NCBI GenBank assembly: GCA_964343195.1
Contig: CAYFIR010000203.1
Coordinates: forward strand, 1-7,048
DNA: 7,048 nucleotides
Direction: 5' to 3'
DNA from: CAYVAP01 sp964343195
GTDB taxonomy: Bacteria; Bacteroidota; Bacteroidia; J057
This document shows positions 1 through 5,906 of the stretch, piece by piece. Made by a program: the position numbers and the translations under genes. The notes beneath the pieces are model-generated. The model had not been told where the DNA came from, made no database searches, and saw only the letters and a program-made list of their open reading frames with translations. The stretch's first letter is position 1. Every line of letters begins with the position of its first letter.

Positions 1-2
1 TT

Positions 3-437
3 TTGAGCCGCAGGAGGGAAAAGCTGATTAACCTGCAGTTGCACGGATGGATACATTGCAACGTCGCGGCCTACCCTCTGACCGACTCCATGTCCCAGGC
101 CATGCACGCCAGCATCCGCCGTACTGCTCTGCGCTACCGCAATCCTGATAATGCACCCGATGAAGCCGAGCGTCGCATCCTGGAGCAATATCAGGCACAG
201 GTGGAAGCAGGAGGCTCTCCCAAGCCAATTGTAGAACCTTCAGGAAGTGATTCGGTGGCTTTCTATGCCCCGATCCTGTTACTGGAGGCCTGCCAAAAAT
301 GTCATGGAACCGTCGGTGAGGAAGTAAACCCCGCGCACTATGACCTGATTTCCCAGCATTACCCATCCGATAAAGCAGTTAACTTCAGTGAAGGAGATTT
401 GCGGGGTATATGGAGTATTCGCTTTGAAAGACAATAG
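3..437 (+). CDS. DUF3365 / Tll0287-like c-type heme protein, 5'-truncated
   Basis: C-terminal part of a DUF3365 (Tll0287-like) domain protein, a family of periplasmic or membrane-anchored sensors and small cytochromes that bind heme covalently. Visible hallmarks: a CNVAAYPLTD segment (residues 19-28 of the open frame), an RRTALRYRNPDN segment (39-50), the heme-attachment motif CQKCH (97-101), and the family's closing pattern of YP followed by GDLRGIWSIRF (131-141). The frame is open to the left edge. The possible TTG start at base 3 has no ribosome binding site and would leave no signal peptide, so the true start is probably outside the window. The first 15 or so residues resemble the family less well than the rest. 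That could be divergence or a small frame disturbance near the edge. It ends with TAG 63 bp before the rhodanese gene on the same strand. The family assignment is firm; the exact role (redox sensing or electron transfer) is not determinable. Confidence 0.8.
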   Translation: MSRRREKLINLQLHGWIHCNVAAYPLTDSMSQAMHASIRRTALRYRNPDNAPDEAERRILEQYQAQVEAGGSPKPIVEPSGSDSVAFYAPILLLEACQKCHGTVGEEVNPAHYDLISQHYPSDKAVNFSEGDLRGIWSIRFERQ

Positions 438-455
438 TCTCCCAAAATAAATTTC

Positions 456-463
456 TACATTTG
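456..463 (+). promoter_or_regulatory. Candidate Bacteroidota -7 promoter element for the rhodanese gene
   Basis: TACATTTG matches the Bacteroidota -7 consensus TAnnTTTG exactly. It lies 36 bp before the rhodanese ATG, in the short gap after the heme protein. No TTG is present at the usual 19-21 bp upstream distance; the nearest TTTG (423-426) is too far. Only the downstream half is therefore supported. A start site near base 470 is inferred. Confidence 0.4.
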
Positions 464-499
464 AATCACTTCTAACTGAAATTCAGATCACATCATCTT

Positions 500-835
500 A
501 TGAACTACCGCGAACTAGGCCCTAAAGAATACCTTGCCGAGTACCAGGGCAATGCTGATGCAGTTTTGCTGGATGTACGCTCTCCTATGGAATATGCCGA
601 AGGGCATATTGAAGGGGCCACGCTCATTGACATCAACGATGCGAGCTTTCCTGAGAAGGTAGCCCACCTGGACAAGGGGAAGACTTATTACATCAACTGC
701 CGTAGTGGCGCTCGTAGCGGCCGTGCCTGCCAGTACATGGCCAGCCAGGGTTTTGCCAATACCATCAACCTGAGAGGGGGAATTATGGGATGGCAGGATG
801 CTGAACTTCCCGTAAAGGAGGGAATGGAAGCGTAG
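500..835 (+). CDS. Single-domain rhodanese-like protein
   Basis: 111-residue protein covering exactly one rhodanese domain, with no signal peptide, so probably cytoplasmic. Rhodaneses carry sulfane sulfur on an active-site cysteine as a persulfide and pass it to thiol acceptors. The sequence shows the conserved LLDVRSPMEYAEGHIEGA block (residues 23-40) and the catalytic loop CRSGARS with Cys67. The closing LRGGIMGW motif (91-98), which follows the last strand, is also present. The six-residue active-site loop has the small-loop form of sulfurtransferases (PspE/GlpE-like), not the longer Cdc25-type loop. The ATG at 500 fits the family N-terminus (MNYRELGPKEYL). No strong Shine-Dalgarno sequence precedes it, as is usual in Bacteroidota. 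It has its own promoter candidate and terminator, suggesting a monocistronic unit, although read-through from the preceding heme-protein gene is possible. The physiological acceptor is unknown. Confidence 0.93.
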   Translation: MNYRELGPKEYLAEYQGNADAVLLDVRSPMEYAEGHIEGATLIDINDASFPEKVAHLDKGKTYYINCRSGARSGRACQYMASQGFANTINLRGGIMGWQDAELPVKEGMEA

Positions 836-859
836 CAAAAGTAATCCCTGAATAATACA

Positions 860-895
860 TCCCCCAATTCAACTGGATTGGGGGAGTTTTCATTT
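860..895 (+). terminator. Intrinsic terminator after the rhodanese gene
   Basis: A perfect 9-bp stem (TCCCCCAAT at 860-868 with ATTGGGGGA at 877-885) encloses an 8-base loop. It is followed by a T-rich tract (GTTTTCATTTT, 886-896). It starts 24 bp after the rhodanese stop codon and separates that gene from the dehydrogenase-cytochrome gene. Confidence 0.85.
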
Positions 896-921
896 TAAAA
901 GGGAATTTCGAGTGGCTATGA

Positions 922-954
922 TTTGCCACCTGTAGCTTCTTTTGGGTAAGTTCG
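922..954 (+). promoter_or_regulatory. Candidate Bacteroidota promoter for the dehydrogenase-cytochrome gene
   Basis: TTTG at 922-925 fits the -33 element. After 21 bases, TAAGTTCG (947-954) matches the -7 consensus TAnnTTTG at all but one position. Transcription would start near 960, giving a leader of about 20 bases before the ATG at 983. A short inverted repeat, GTGGC (912-916) with GCCAC (925-929), overlaps the -33 element and could be an operator half-site pair, but five base pairs is weak evidence. Confidence 0.4.
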
Positions 955-982
955 GGATCGGTCCTGAAAAATCGTTTCTCCG

Positions 983-3163
983 ATGCGCTTTCTCCTGCTG
1001 ATCTACATGATATGTATGCTTCTCCTGGTATCCTGCAAAAGGGAAGCTGCCAACCTGCCCCTGGAAGGCTACGAATTACAGGAAGGACTGTCCCTTGAGT
1101 TGGTTGCCCGCGAGCCCATGGTCATCGCTCCGGTTGCCCTTGATTTTGATCTGAAGGGCCGCATGTGGGTGGTGGAGATGCAGAGCTATATGCTCACTGT
1201 CGAGGGGAGCGGTGAAATGGAGCCGATCAGCCGCATAGTAATCCTGGAAGACGAGGATGGGGATGGGCAAATGGACACCCAGCGGGTGTTTCTGGATAGC
1301 CTGAGGGCTCCACGCGCCTTGTGTCTGGCCTATGGTGGATTGCTTTATGCCGAACCTCCCAATCTCTGGTTTGTGGAGATTGACGACCAGAATCAGCCTG
1401 GTAAACGGACGCTGGTGGACTCTGCCTATATCCAGGAAGGCAACATCGAGCACCAACCCAACGGTCTGATGCTGGCGATGGACAACTGGATCTACAGCGC
1501 GAGGAGCAACCTGCGCTATCGTTTTAACAATGGCGAATGGCTGCGAGACTATACTGCAATCCGGGGGCAGTGGGGCATCACGCAGGACAATGAGGGTCGT
1601 CTGTACTACAACGATAATGCGACACTCCTGAAAGGCGACCGGGTGCTGCCTCAGGCGGCGTTGTTTAATACTTTTCTTCGTCCCCAGGCCAGTATGAACC
1701 AACTCCTGACAGACAGTCAGCGTGTATATCCTCTCTTCCCTTCATTGGTCAATCGGGGCTATCAACCCGGCGTACTGGACAGCTCAGGCAGACTGGTAAA
1801 TGCTACTTCAGCCTGTGGCCCGTTGATATATCGTGGAAATGGACTTCCCCAGATTTATCGGGGAGATGCATTTGTCGCAATACCTGAGGCAAATCTGATC
1901 AAGCAGCTGGACATAGTCGTTGGAGAAGGGGGGAGAAAGGCACAGCATGTCTATCGCCAGGACGAGTTTTTGCGGACCAGTGATCCCCTCTTTCGACCGG
2001 TGAACCTGTATGATGGGCCTGACGGAGCCCTATATGTCGTGGACATGCACCGGGGGGTCATCCAGCATCAGGCCTACATGACCACCTATCTGCGGGACAG
2101 CATCCTGCACCATCAGTTGGATACCGTGCTCAATCAGGGGCGAATCCTCAAGGTCACCTCATCCGAGCAGCCTCGTGCGGATTTGCCCTATTTGCCCCAT
2201 GCATCTCCCGAACAACTCGTCGATCTGCTGAACCACCCCAATGGCTGGATGCGCGACAAAGTTCAGCATTACCTCATCTACAACCGGGCAGAGGCTGCCA
2301 TTCCTCTGCTCAGGAAAGCGGTGCAAAATGGCCAAAGCCCTGGTGCCCTGCATGCTTTCTGGGCTTTGGAGGGAATGGGAGAAGTGGATGTGGAGTTGCT
2401 GCAGGCGGCAATTAACCGGGATGACCCTGTACTGGTCCAACATGCACTGTACTACACTCTATTCATACAAAGCGACTTTGATTGGCGAGAGGCCTACGAA
2501 CGACAGGATATTGAGATCGATCGCTACCTTGCTTTGGCCCTGCCCCATCTTTTGCAGGACAAAGAACATATGGAGGAATATTGGGATACCCTCTATGCCC
2601 GAAACGGTGCTGATCCGATAATTGCAGAGCTGGTCCTCAGTGGGGGGAATGAAAGTGGGCTTAAGTGGGCGCTGGAAACAGAAAGTGCCGAGCATCTGGC
2701 ACAATCTGTTCAGACCGCCATGCGAGAAAACCAGCCCAATCCCATGTTGGTGGCTGCCCAGCACTCCGTCGATAACCGCACCGTTGGGTTGCGGGTATAT
2801 CAGCAAAACTGCGCCAGTTGTCATGGGCTGGATGGGGCCGGACAGGAAGGGGTAGCACCATCGTTACAGTTATCTCCTATCATCAGGGGGGACTCCACTC
2901 ACCTGGCCCTGGTTCTGTTGTATGGGTTGCATGGTCCACTCCAACGGGAGGGGGGCGTCATTGAATTCCCCGCTCAGATGCCCGGGTTTGGAGGAAATTC
3001 CAGTCTCAGTGATGAGGATATCGCCGGACTGATAGCCTATCTCCGCAATGCTTTTTCTACCAGGAGGGCTTATATCCCTACCCCGGTGGTGGACTCGCTC
3101 CGGAATATGGGGCGCTCTTTTGATCAGAGTTATACAGAAAAGGAGCTTGCGCGGCTACCATAG
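983..3163 (+). CDS. Lipoprotein PVC-type dehydrogenase with HEAT-like region and C-terminal cytochrome c
   Basis: 726-residue exported lipoprotein. The N-terminus is a hydrophobic signal ending in the lipobox LVSC, with Cys18 as the lipid anchor. Residues ~27-395 form a six-bladed-propeller dehydrogenase domain of the type called PVC-type membrane-bound dehydrogenase, related to PQQ glucose/sorbosone dehydrogenases. Signs are the ELVAREPMVIAPVALDFDLKG opening, the repeated 'EDxDGDG' and 'NGL' blade elements, and YDGPDGALYVVDMHRGVIQH near the end. Residues ~405-580 resemble HEAT helical repeats. Residues ~600-695 are a cytochrome c domain with heme motif CASCH (610-614) and a probable distal ligand Met666 in QMPGFG. 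Family knowledge suggests oxidation of a sugar or polyol outside the cytoplasm, with electrons passed through the fused heme; the substrate is not readable from the sequence. Propeller, HEAT and heme is the standard order for this family. It is transcribed alone, between a terminator upstream and a hairpin terminator that overlaps its own 3' end. Confidence 0.9.
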   Translation: MRFLLLIYMICMLLLVSCKREAANLPLEGYELQEGLSLELVAREPMVIAPVALDFDLKGRMWVVEMQSYMLTVEGSGEMEPISRIVILEDEDGDGQMDTQRVFLDSLRAPRALCLAYGGLLYAEPPNLWFVEIDDQNQPGKRTLVDSAYIQEGNIEHQPNGLMLAMDNWIYSARSNLRYRFNNGEWLRDYTAIRGQWGITQDNEGRLYYNDNATLLKGDRVLPQAALFNTFLRPQASMNQLLTDSQRVYPLFPSLVNRGYQPGVLDSSGRLVNATSACGPLIYRGNGLPQIYRGDAFVAIPEANLIKQLDIVVGEGGRKAQHVYRQDEFLRTSDPLFRPVNLYDGPDGALYVVDMHRGVIQHQAYMTTYLRDSILHHQLDTVLNQGRILKVTSSEQPRADLPYLPHASPEQLVDLLNHPNGWMRDKVQHYLIYNRAEAAIPLLRKAVQNGQSPGALHAFWALEGMGEVDVELLQAAINRDDPVLVQHALYYTLFIQSDFDWREAYERQDIEIDRYLALALPHLLQDKEHMEEYWDTLYARNGADPIIAELVLSGGNESGLKWALETESAEHLAQSVQTAMRENQPNPMLVAAQHSVDNRTVGLRVYQQNCASCHGLDGAGQEGVAPSLQLSPIIRGDSTHLALVLLYGLHGPLQREGGVIEFPAQMPGFGGNSSLSDEDIAGLIAYLRNAFSTRRAYIPTPVVDSLRNMGRSFDQSYTEKELARLP

Positions 3164-3184
3164 CCAGGCAAGCTCCTTTTCTGT
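3134..3184. terminator. Bidirectional terminator hairpin embedding the stop codon
   Basis: A perfect 17-bp inverted repeat has its left arm at 3134-3150 and its right arm at 3168-3184. An inner 5-bp stem (GGCTA 3153-3157, TAGCC 3161-3165) lies across a 2x2 mismatch. The core GGAGCTTGC/GCAAGCTCC is flanked by AAAA on the left and TTTT on the right, so it reads as an intrinsic terminator in both directions. That fits its place between the plus-strand dehydrogenase gene and the convergent DUF4412 gene. The last ten or so codons of the dehydrogenase form the left arm, and its TAG (3161-3163) lies in the apical stem. Confidence 0.8.
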
Positions 3185-3261
3185 AATCAGGGGAAAGTAA
3201 TTGTGGTTTCACCTACCAATAAATGAGGCATCAATAGCCTGATTGTCAGTTGTTTTTATCA

Positions 3262-3289
3262 CGAATTACGAATACAAAATTTCGAATTC
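3262..3289. repeat. Short CGAATT/AATTCG repeat cluster
   Basis: CGAATT (3262-3267), CGAAT (3269-3273) and the palindrome TTCGAATTC (3281-3289) lie within 28 bases, just past the stop of the minus-strand DUF4412 gene. The units occur in both orientations and could fold weakly. I cannot tell whether this is a dispersed intergenic element or chance in AT-rich spacer. Confidence 0.35.
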
Positions 3290-3295
3290 CTTTCC

Positions 3296-3970
3296 CTAGT
3301 TCCGGCCACCGCCAGGAGCACCCAACATCCCTTCCTGAATCACATAGCCTTCTGGTATTTCTACATCAAAGAGGTCCGAGTCCAGCCTGCTCTTGCTGAC
3401 CTCCCTGGCAATCATGTCCATGTTGATTCCATTTTGGTTAACGGTCATCTGCAGTGGAAAACCAGCCAGTCCCTGGTAGGTGTAATTGGAACTTTCATTT
3501 TGTACCACAATGTCCTTGGTGTACCAGATTTCGGTTTCCCCCTCCTGTCCAGGTTGCGAGACAAAGGCCTGGTAGCACTTGTAACCCGCAATGGTTTTGG
3601 TTTTGCCTGTTTCCCGAATTTCCGGGGTCTGATCGTTGCCATTTTGCTCCTGCATGGCCTCAAAATCATCACCTTCGGAAATGCTGGCTATCTTCTGGCC
3701 CATCATATCCATCAGGATGAGAGCCGTCTTCTCATCATCGTTGTAAATCATGGCCATCTGCATCATGGTCATGTTCATTTCGACGCGAGCAGCTCTTCCC
3801 TGAAAGTAAAGGGTCATGGTCATGTCTTCCATCATGGCAGCAGCCATTGCATCAACGTCTTCATCCTGGACGATGTCTACGTCATATTCGATGCGGTATG
3901 ACTGTTGAGCCATTGCGCCAATGCTGGTCAACAACATCAGGCCCAAAACGTACAATTGGCGAAAATTCAT
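3296..3970 (-). CDS. Secreted methionine-rich DUF4412 protein
   Basis: 224-residue exported protein on the minus strand. The start chosen is ATG at 3970-3968, because it begins a clean signal peptide (MNFRQLYVLGLMLLTSIGAMA) with a likely cleavage AMA|Q after residue 21. The frame extends to an ATG at 4036, but the extra 22 residues are polar and would bury the signal. The mature part fits DUF4412: a YRIEYDV opening strand (25-31) and a methionine-dense region. The ETGKTKTIAGYKC motif (120-132), EIWYTKDI (147-154), LAGFPLQM (168-175) and a final DSDLFDVEIPEGY (198-209) follow. There are 14 methionines between residues 42 and 90. The fold is thought to resemble LolA/LppX-type lipid- or ligand-binding half-barrels, but no function is established for the family. 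The C-terminus is glycine-rich (GAPGGGRN). It is monocistronic, convergent with the dehydrogenase gene and divergent from the XRE-cupin gene. Confidence 0.88.
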   Translation of the reverse strand: MNFRQLYVLGLMLLTSIGAMAQQSYRIEYDVDIVQDEDVDAMAAAMMEDMTMTLYFQGRAARVEMNMTMMQMAMIYNDDEKTALILMDMMGQKIASISEGDDFEAMQEQNGNDQTPEIRETGKTKTIAGYKCYQAFVSQPGQEGETEIWYTKDIVVQNESSNYTYQGLAGFPLQMTVNQNGINMDMIAREVSKSRLDSDLFDVEIPEGYVIQEGMLGAPGGGRN

Positions 3971-4066
3971 GGTGAAATTGGATTGGTAATAATTAAGATT
4001 GGACAGTGATAACGTGTGAACCACGATGGATCGCATATTCGATTTCCCAGTACGAATTCACTTAAT

Positions 4067-4074
4067 CAAACATA
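4067..4074 (-). promoter_or_regulatory. Candidate Bacteroidota -7 promoter element for the DUF4412 gene
   Basis: On the minus strand this reads TATGTTTG, an exact match to TAnnTTTG. It lies about 95 bp upstream of the chosen DUF4412 start, implying an untranslated leader of roughly 90 bases. I see no convincing TTG at the -33 distance. The position would also allow initiation at the alternative ATG (4036). Confidence 0.35.
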
Positions 4075-4124
4075 CTCATTCGCAGCGGAAATGCCTAGAT
4101 GGCTGGCTGTCTCCGGATATACAC

Positions 4125-4171
4125 CGTTGACTTATATTGGAATTATGACATCCAGCCCCTTCCAGTCAACG
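4125..4171. promoter_or_regulatory. Inverted repeat, candidate operator of the XRE-cupin regulator
   Basis: CGTTGACT (4125-4132) and AGTCAACG (4164-4171) form a perfect 8-bp inverted repeat with a 31-bp spacer, about 39 bp centre to centre. That places both halves on nearly the same face of the helix. The downstream half is about 48 bp before the regulator's ATG, within the divergent region shared with the DUF4412 gene. XRE-type repressors commonly bind such sites and regulate themselves. The operator role is inferred from position and symmetry only. Confidence 0.4.
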
Positions 4172-4219
4172 TAATTAATAAATGTAGACCTTTCAAAAAC
4201 CTCTCACTATTATTATCTC

Positions 4220-4807
4220 ATGGAGGAAAAGGACATTATAATTAGCATAGGAAAAAAGTTACGTGAAATCAGAAAGGGAAAATCCATGATTCTTTCTGAT
4301 CTGGCAAAAAAGGCAAATATCAGTACCGCAATGATTTCCAAGGTGGAAAATGGCCGCACGGTTCCTTCCCTGCCAGTACTGCTCACCCTGTTGGATAGCC
4401 TTGATGAAGATCCTGGAAATTTCTTCCGTGGGATCACCCTGAAGCGGGAAAAACCCTTTCTGGTTATTCGGAGTGATGAATTCTCTCCACTCGAGAAGGA
4501 AGGCGCACTGGGGTATGATTATCAGCTTGTGCTGGATAAAATACTGTTTACGGTTGGATTTGAAATTGTGCTGTTTACGGTTCATCCGGGTGCCAGGCGG
4601 GACAAGACCCAGACAGATGCCTTTGAGTTCAAGTATATGCTGACAGGGTCCTGCGTGTACCAGATCGGCGAAGAGGTAGTAGAACTCCATGAGGGCGATG
4701 CCCTGTTTTTTGACGGGCGCATTCCCCACAATCCCGAAAACCATGGTGATTCTCCTGCCAAAATGCTGGTCATTTACTTTTACCTCGAAGATAACCCGGG
4801 ATCATGA
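4220..4807 (+). CDS. XRE-family transcriptional regulator with C-terminal cupin domain
   Basis: 195-residue cytoplasmic DNA-binding regulator. Residues ~9-65 are a helix-turn-helix of the HTH_3/Cro type: the recognition region runs through LAKKANISTAMISKVENGR (28-46), followed by PSLPVLLTLLDSL (49-61). Residues ~115-190 are a small cupin barrel that probably binds an effector. Cupin motif 2 is present (GDALFFDGRIPHNPEN, with His170). Motif 1 is degenerate: Glu136 remains, but no histidine occurs between 123 and 156, so the usual HxH metal ligands are missing and a classic metal centre is unlikely. The ATG at 4220 is directly followed by GGAGG inside the coding sequence; upstream is AT-rich without a Shine-Dalgarno sequence. 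The gene ends in ATGA, overlapping the DinB gene by 4 bases, so the two are translationally coupled. The regulator probably controls this small operon and perhaps the divergent DUF4412 gene. The ligand is unknown. Confidence 0.93.
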   Translation: MEEKDIIISIGKKLREIRKGKSMILSDLAKKANISTAMISKVENGRTVPSLPVLLTLLDSLDEDPGNFFRGITLKREKPFLVIRSDEFSPLEKEGALGYDYQLVLDKILFTVGFEIVLFTVHPGARRDKTQTDAFEFKYMLTGSCVYQIGEEVVELHEGDALFFDGRIPHNPENHGDSPAKMLVIYFYLEDNPGS

Positions 4808-5304
4808 CAGTAGAATTCACCCAGCGCGCCATCACGCACCTGACTGAGAACCTTCCGAGAATCGAAAAATGCCTTAACCAGCTTTCGGAAGAGGAAGTCT
4901 GGCAGCGACCTAATTCATCCTCAAACAGTGTCGGGAACCTGTTGCTACACCTTTGTGGCAATGTCGGACAATACATCCTCTCCTCCTTGGCCGGTAGGCC
5001 TGACGTCCGCGAACGGGATGCAGAATTTGCAGCGAAGGGAGGATTGGATAAGGCCGCGTTGATGGACCTGGTCCAGATGACGGTAAAAAATGCCTGTGAG
5101 GTAATTGGATCCCAGGATAGAAATTCGTTGTTGACAGTACGCTCTGTGCAGGGATTTCAAATGTCTGGGATCGCCATCGTCATGCATGTGGTGGAGCACT
5201 TCTCTTACCATGTGGGCCAGATCGCCTTCTGGACCAAGCAACTGCGCGACCAGGATCTGGGATTTTATGAGGGAATCAACCTCAACCAGAAAAACGAGGC
5301 CTGA
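4804..5304 (+). CDS. DinB-fold family protein (DUF1572/DinB_2-like)
   Basis: 166-residue soluble protein of the DinB/YfiT four-helix-bundle superfamily. These proteins hold a divalent metal through three histidines, and several characterised members are thiol S-transferases (bacillithiol- or mycothiol-dependent) or hydrolases. Visible metal ligands are His49 in LLLHLCGN and the HxxxH pair His132/His136 in EHFSYHVGQI. His128, one helical turn earlier, is an additional candidate. The spacing and the preceding NSVGNLLLHL and GQYIL segments are typical of the family, and the length is normal. The start codon overlaps the stop of the XRE-cupin regulator (ATGA, 4804-4807), so expression is coupled to it. 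This suggests the enzyme acts on, or protects against, whatever the cupin senses. The thiol cofactor and substrate cannot be read from the sequence. The name DinB is historical and does not imply a DNA polymerase IV. Confidence 0.9.
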   Translation: MTVEFTQRAITHLTENLPRIEKCLNQLSEEEVWQRPNSSSNSVGNLLLHLCGNVGQYILSSLAGRPDVRERDAEFAAKGGLDKAALMDLVQMTVKNACEVIGSQDRNSLLTVRSVQGFQMSGIAIVMHVVEHFSYHVGQIAFWTKQLRDQDLGFYEGINLNQKNEA

Positions 5305-5335
5305 GTGTCCTTTTAGGTAAAGGCTGATTTACACC

Positions 5336-5358
5336 AGCAGGCCTTGAGCCTGTTTTTT
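5336..5358 (+). terminator. Probable intrinsic terminator after the XRE-cupin/DinB operon
   Basis: CAGGC (5338-5342) pairs with GCCTG (5348-5352) around a CTTGA loop and is followed at once by six T residues (5353-5358). A G-T and an A-T pair can extend the stem by two at the expense of the T tract. The stem is short but GC-rich. It sits 32 bp after the DinB stop codon. Confidence 0.6.
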
Positions 5359-5424
5359 CGAATCGATGCCAACCTGACTCACATCCTGTGGTCTTTTATG
5401 TGTAGCCATTAAAGATCCTGACAG

Positions 5425-5742
5425 ATGTGTAACTCTCATACCTCCCACCATTCCTGTGCCTCCCCTGACAAAAAGCAACCTGGATTCCGCCAGTCGCTTG
5501 GCAACTATATTTTCTGGATTACGGCCATGTGGTCCATCTGGTTTGTAACCGGCTCCGGGGTACACCCCTGGCCCATTTACCCCACCCTGTTTTGGGGATT
5601 CGGCCTGATCAAACAGTTCCGTAAGCAGGGCTACGTGTCACAAAAAAAGGAACAGGAGCCAAGGCCCGAACCCACAGAGTATGGGGAGCGTTGGGATGAC
5701 CAATGGGTCACAGTCCATGAATCCGAAGACAATCAAGCGTAA
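5425..5742 (+). CDS. Small 2TM-domain membrane protein
   Basis: 105-residue protein with two membrane segments, at about residues 25-43 (LGNYIFWITAMWSIWFVTG) and 47-63. The second contains the HPWPIYPTLFWGFGLI pattern that recalls the WPxxxWGxGL signature of the bacterial 2TM domain common in Bacteroidota. In that family the domain stands alone or is fused to LytTR regulators or histidine kinases; here no partner domain is present. The N-terminal tail before the first helix is unusually rich in Cys and His (Cys2, His5, His8, His9, Cys11). The C-terminal tail (64-105) is charged and probably cytoplasmic. The ATG at 5425 lacks a Shine-Dalgarno sequence, and an internal start would cut into the first helix, so the N-terminus is likely but not certain. 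It is isolated between two terminator candidates. Function is unknown. Confidence 0.75.
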   Translation: MCNSHTSHHSCASPDKKQPGFRQSLGNYIFWITAMWSIWFVTGSGVHPWPIYPTLFWGFGLIKQFRKQGYVSQKKEQEPRPEPTEYGERWDDQWVTVHESEDNQA

Positions 5743-5773
5743 TGTTTCGTATTAGCCATTTTGGGCAGAGCGT

Positions 5774-5801
5774 GCCACTCGGTTTCAGGGTGGCCGTTTT
5801 T
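5774..5801 (+). terminator. Intrinsic terminator after the 2TM gene
   Basis: GCCACTC (5774-5780) pairs with GGGTGGC (5788-5794), a 7-bp stem with one T-G pair around a 7-base loop. It is followed by GTTTTT (5796-5801). It lies about 32 bp after the 2TM gene and more than 100 bp before the isomerase-like gene. Confidence 0.65.
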
Positions 5802-5906
5802 GTATACTAAAACCAGGAGAAGTTAGGCCCCAGGGCTTTCAAGATCGCAGGGTTTAATGTAGTTTAAGGGTGGACTATCATTTTTGTTCGCTTTCAACCT
5901 ATTCTC

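Noticed and set aside
1076..1702. Long minus-strand open frame (208 codons) inside the dehydrogenase gene
   Set aside because: It lies fully opposite a gene with clear domain matches on the plus strand, and its translation shows no family motifs.
3434..3901. Plus-strand open frame of 155 codons opposite the DUF4412 gene
   Set aside because: His/Val-rich antisense product of the Met/Asp-rich coding strand. It has no signal, domain or start context.
3971..4036. Upstream extension of the DUF4412 protein to the ATG at 4036
   Set aside because: The extra 22 residues are polar and would place the signal peptide internally. The internal Met gives a standard signal with an AMA|Q cleavage site.
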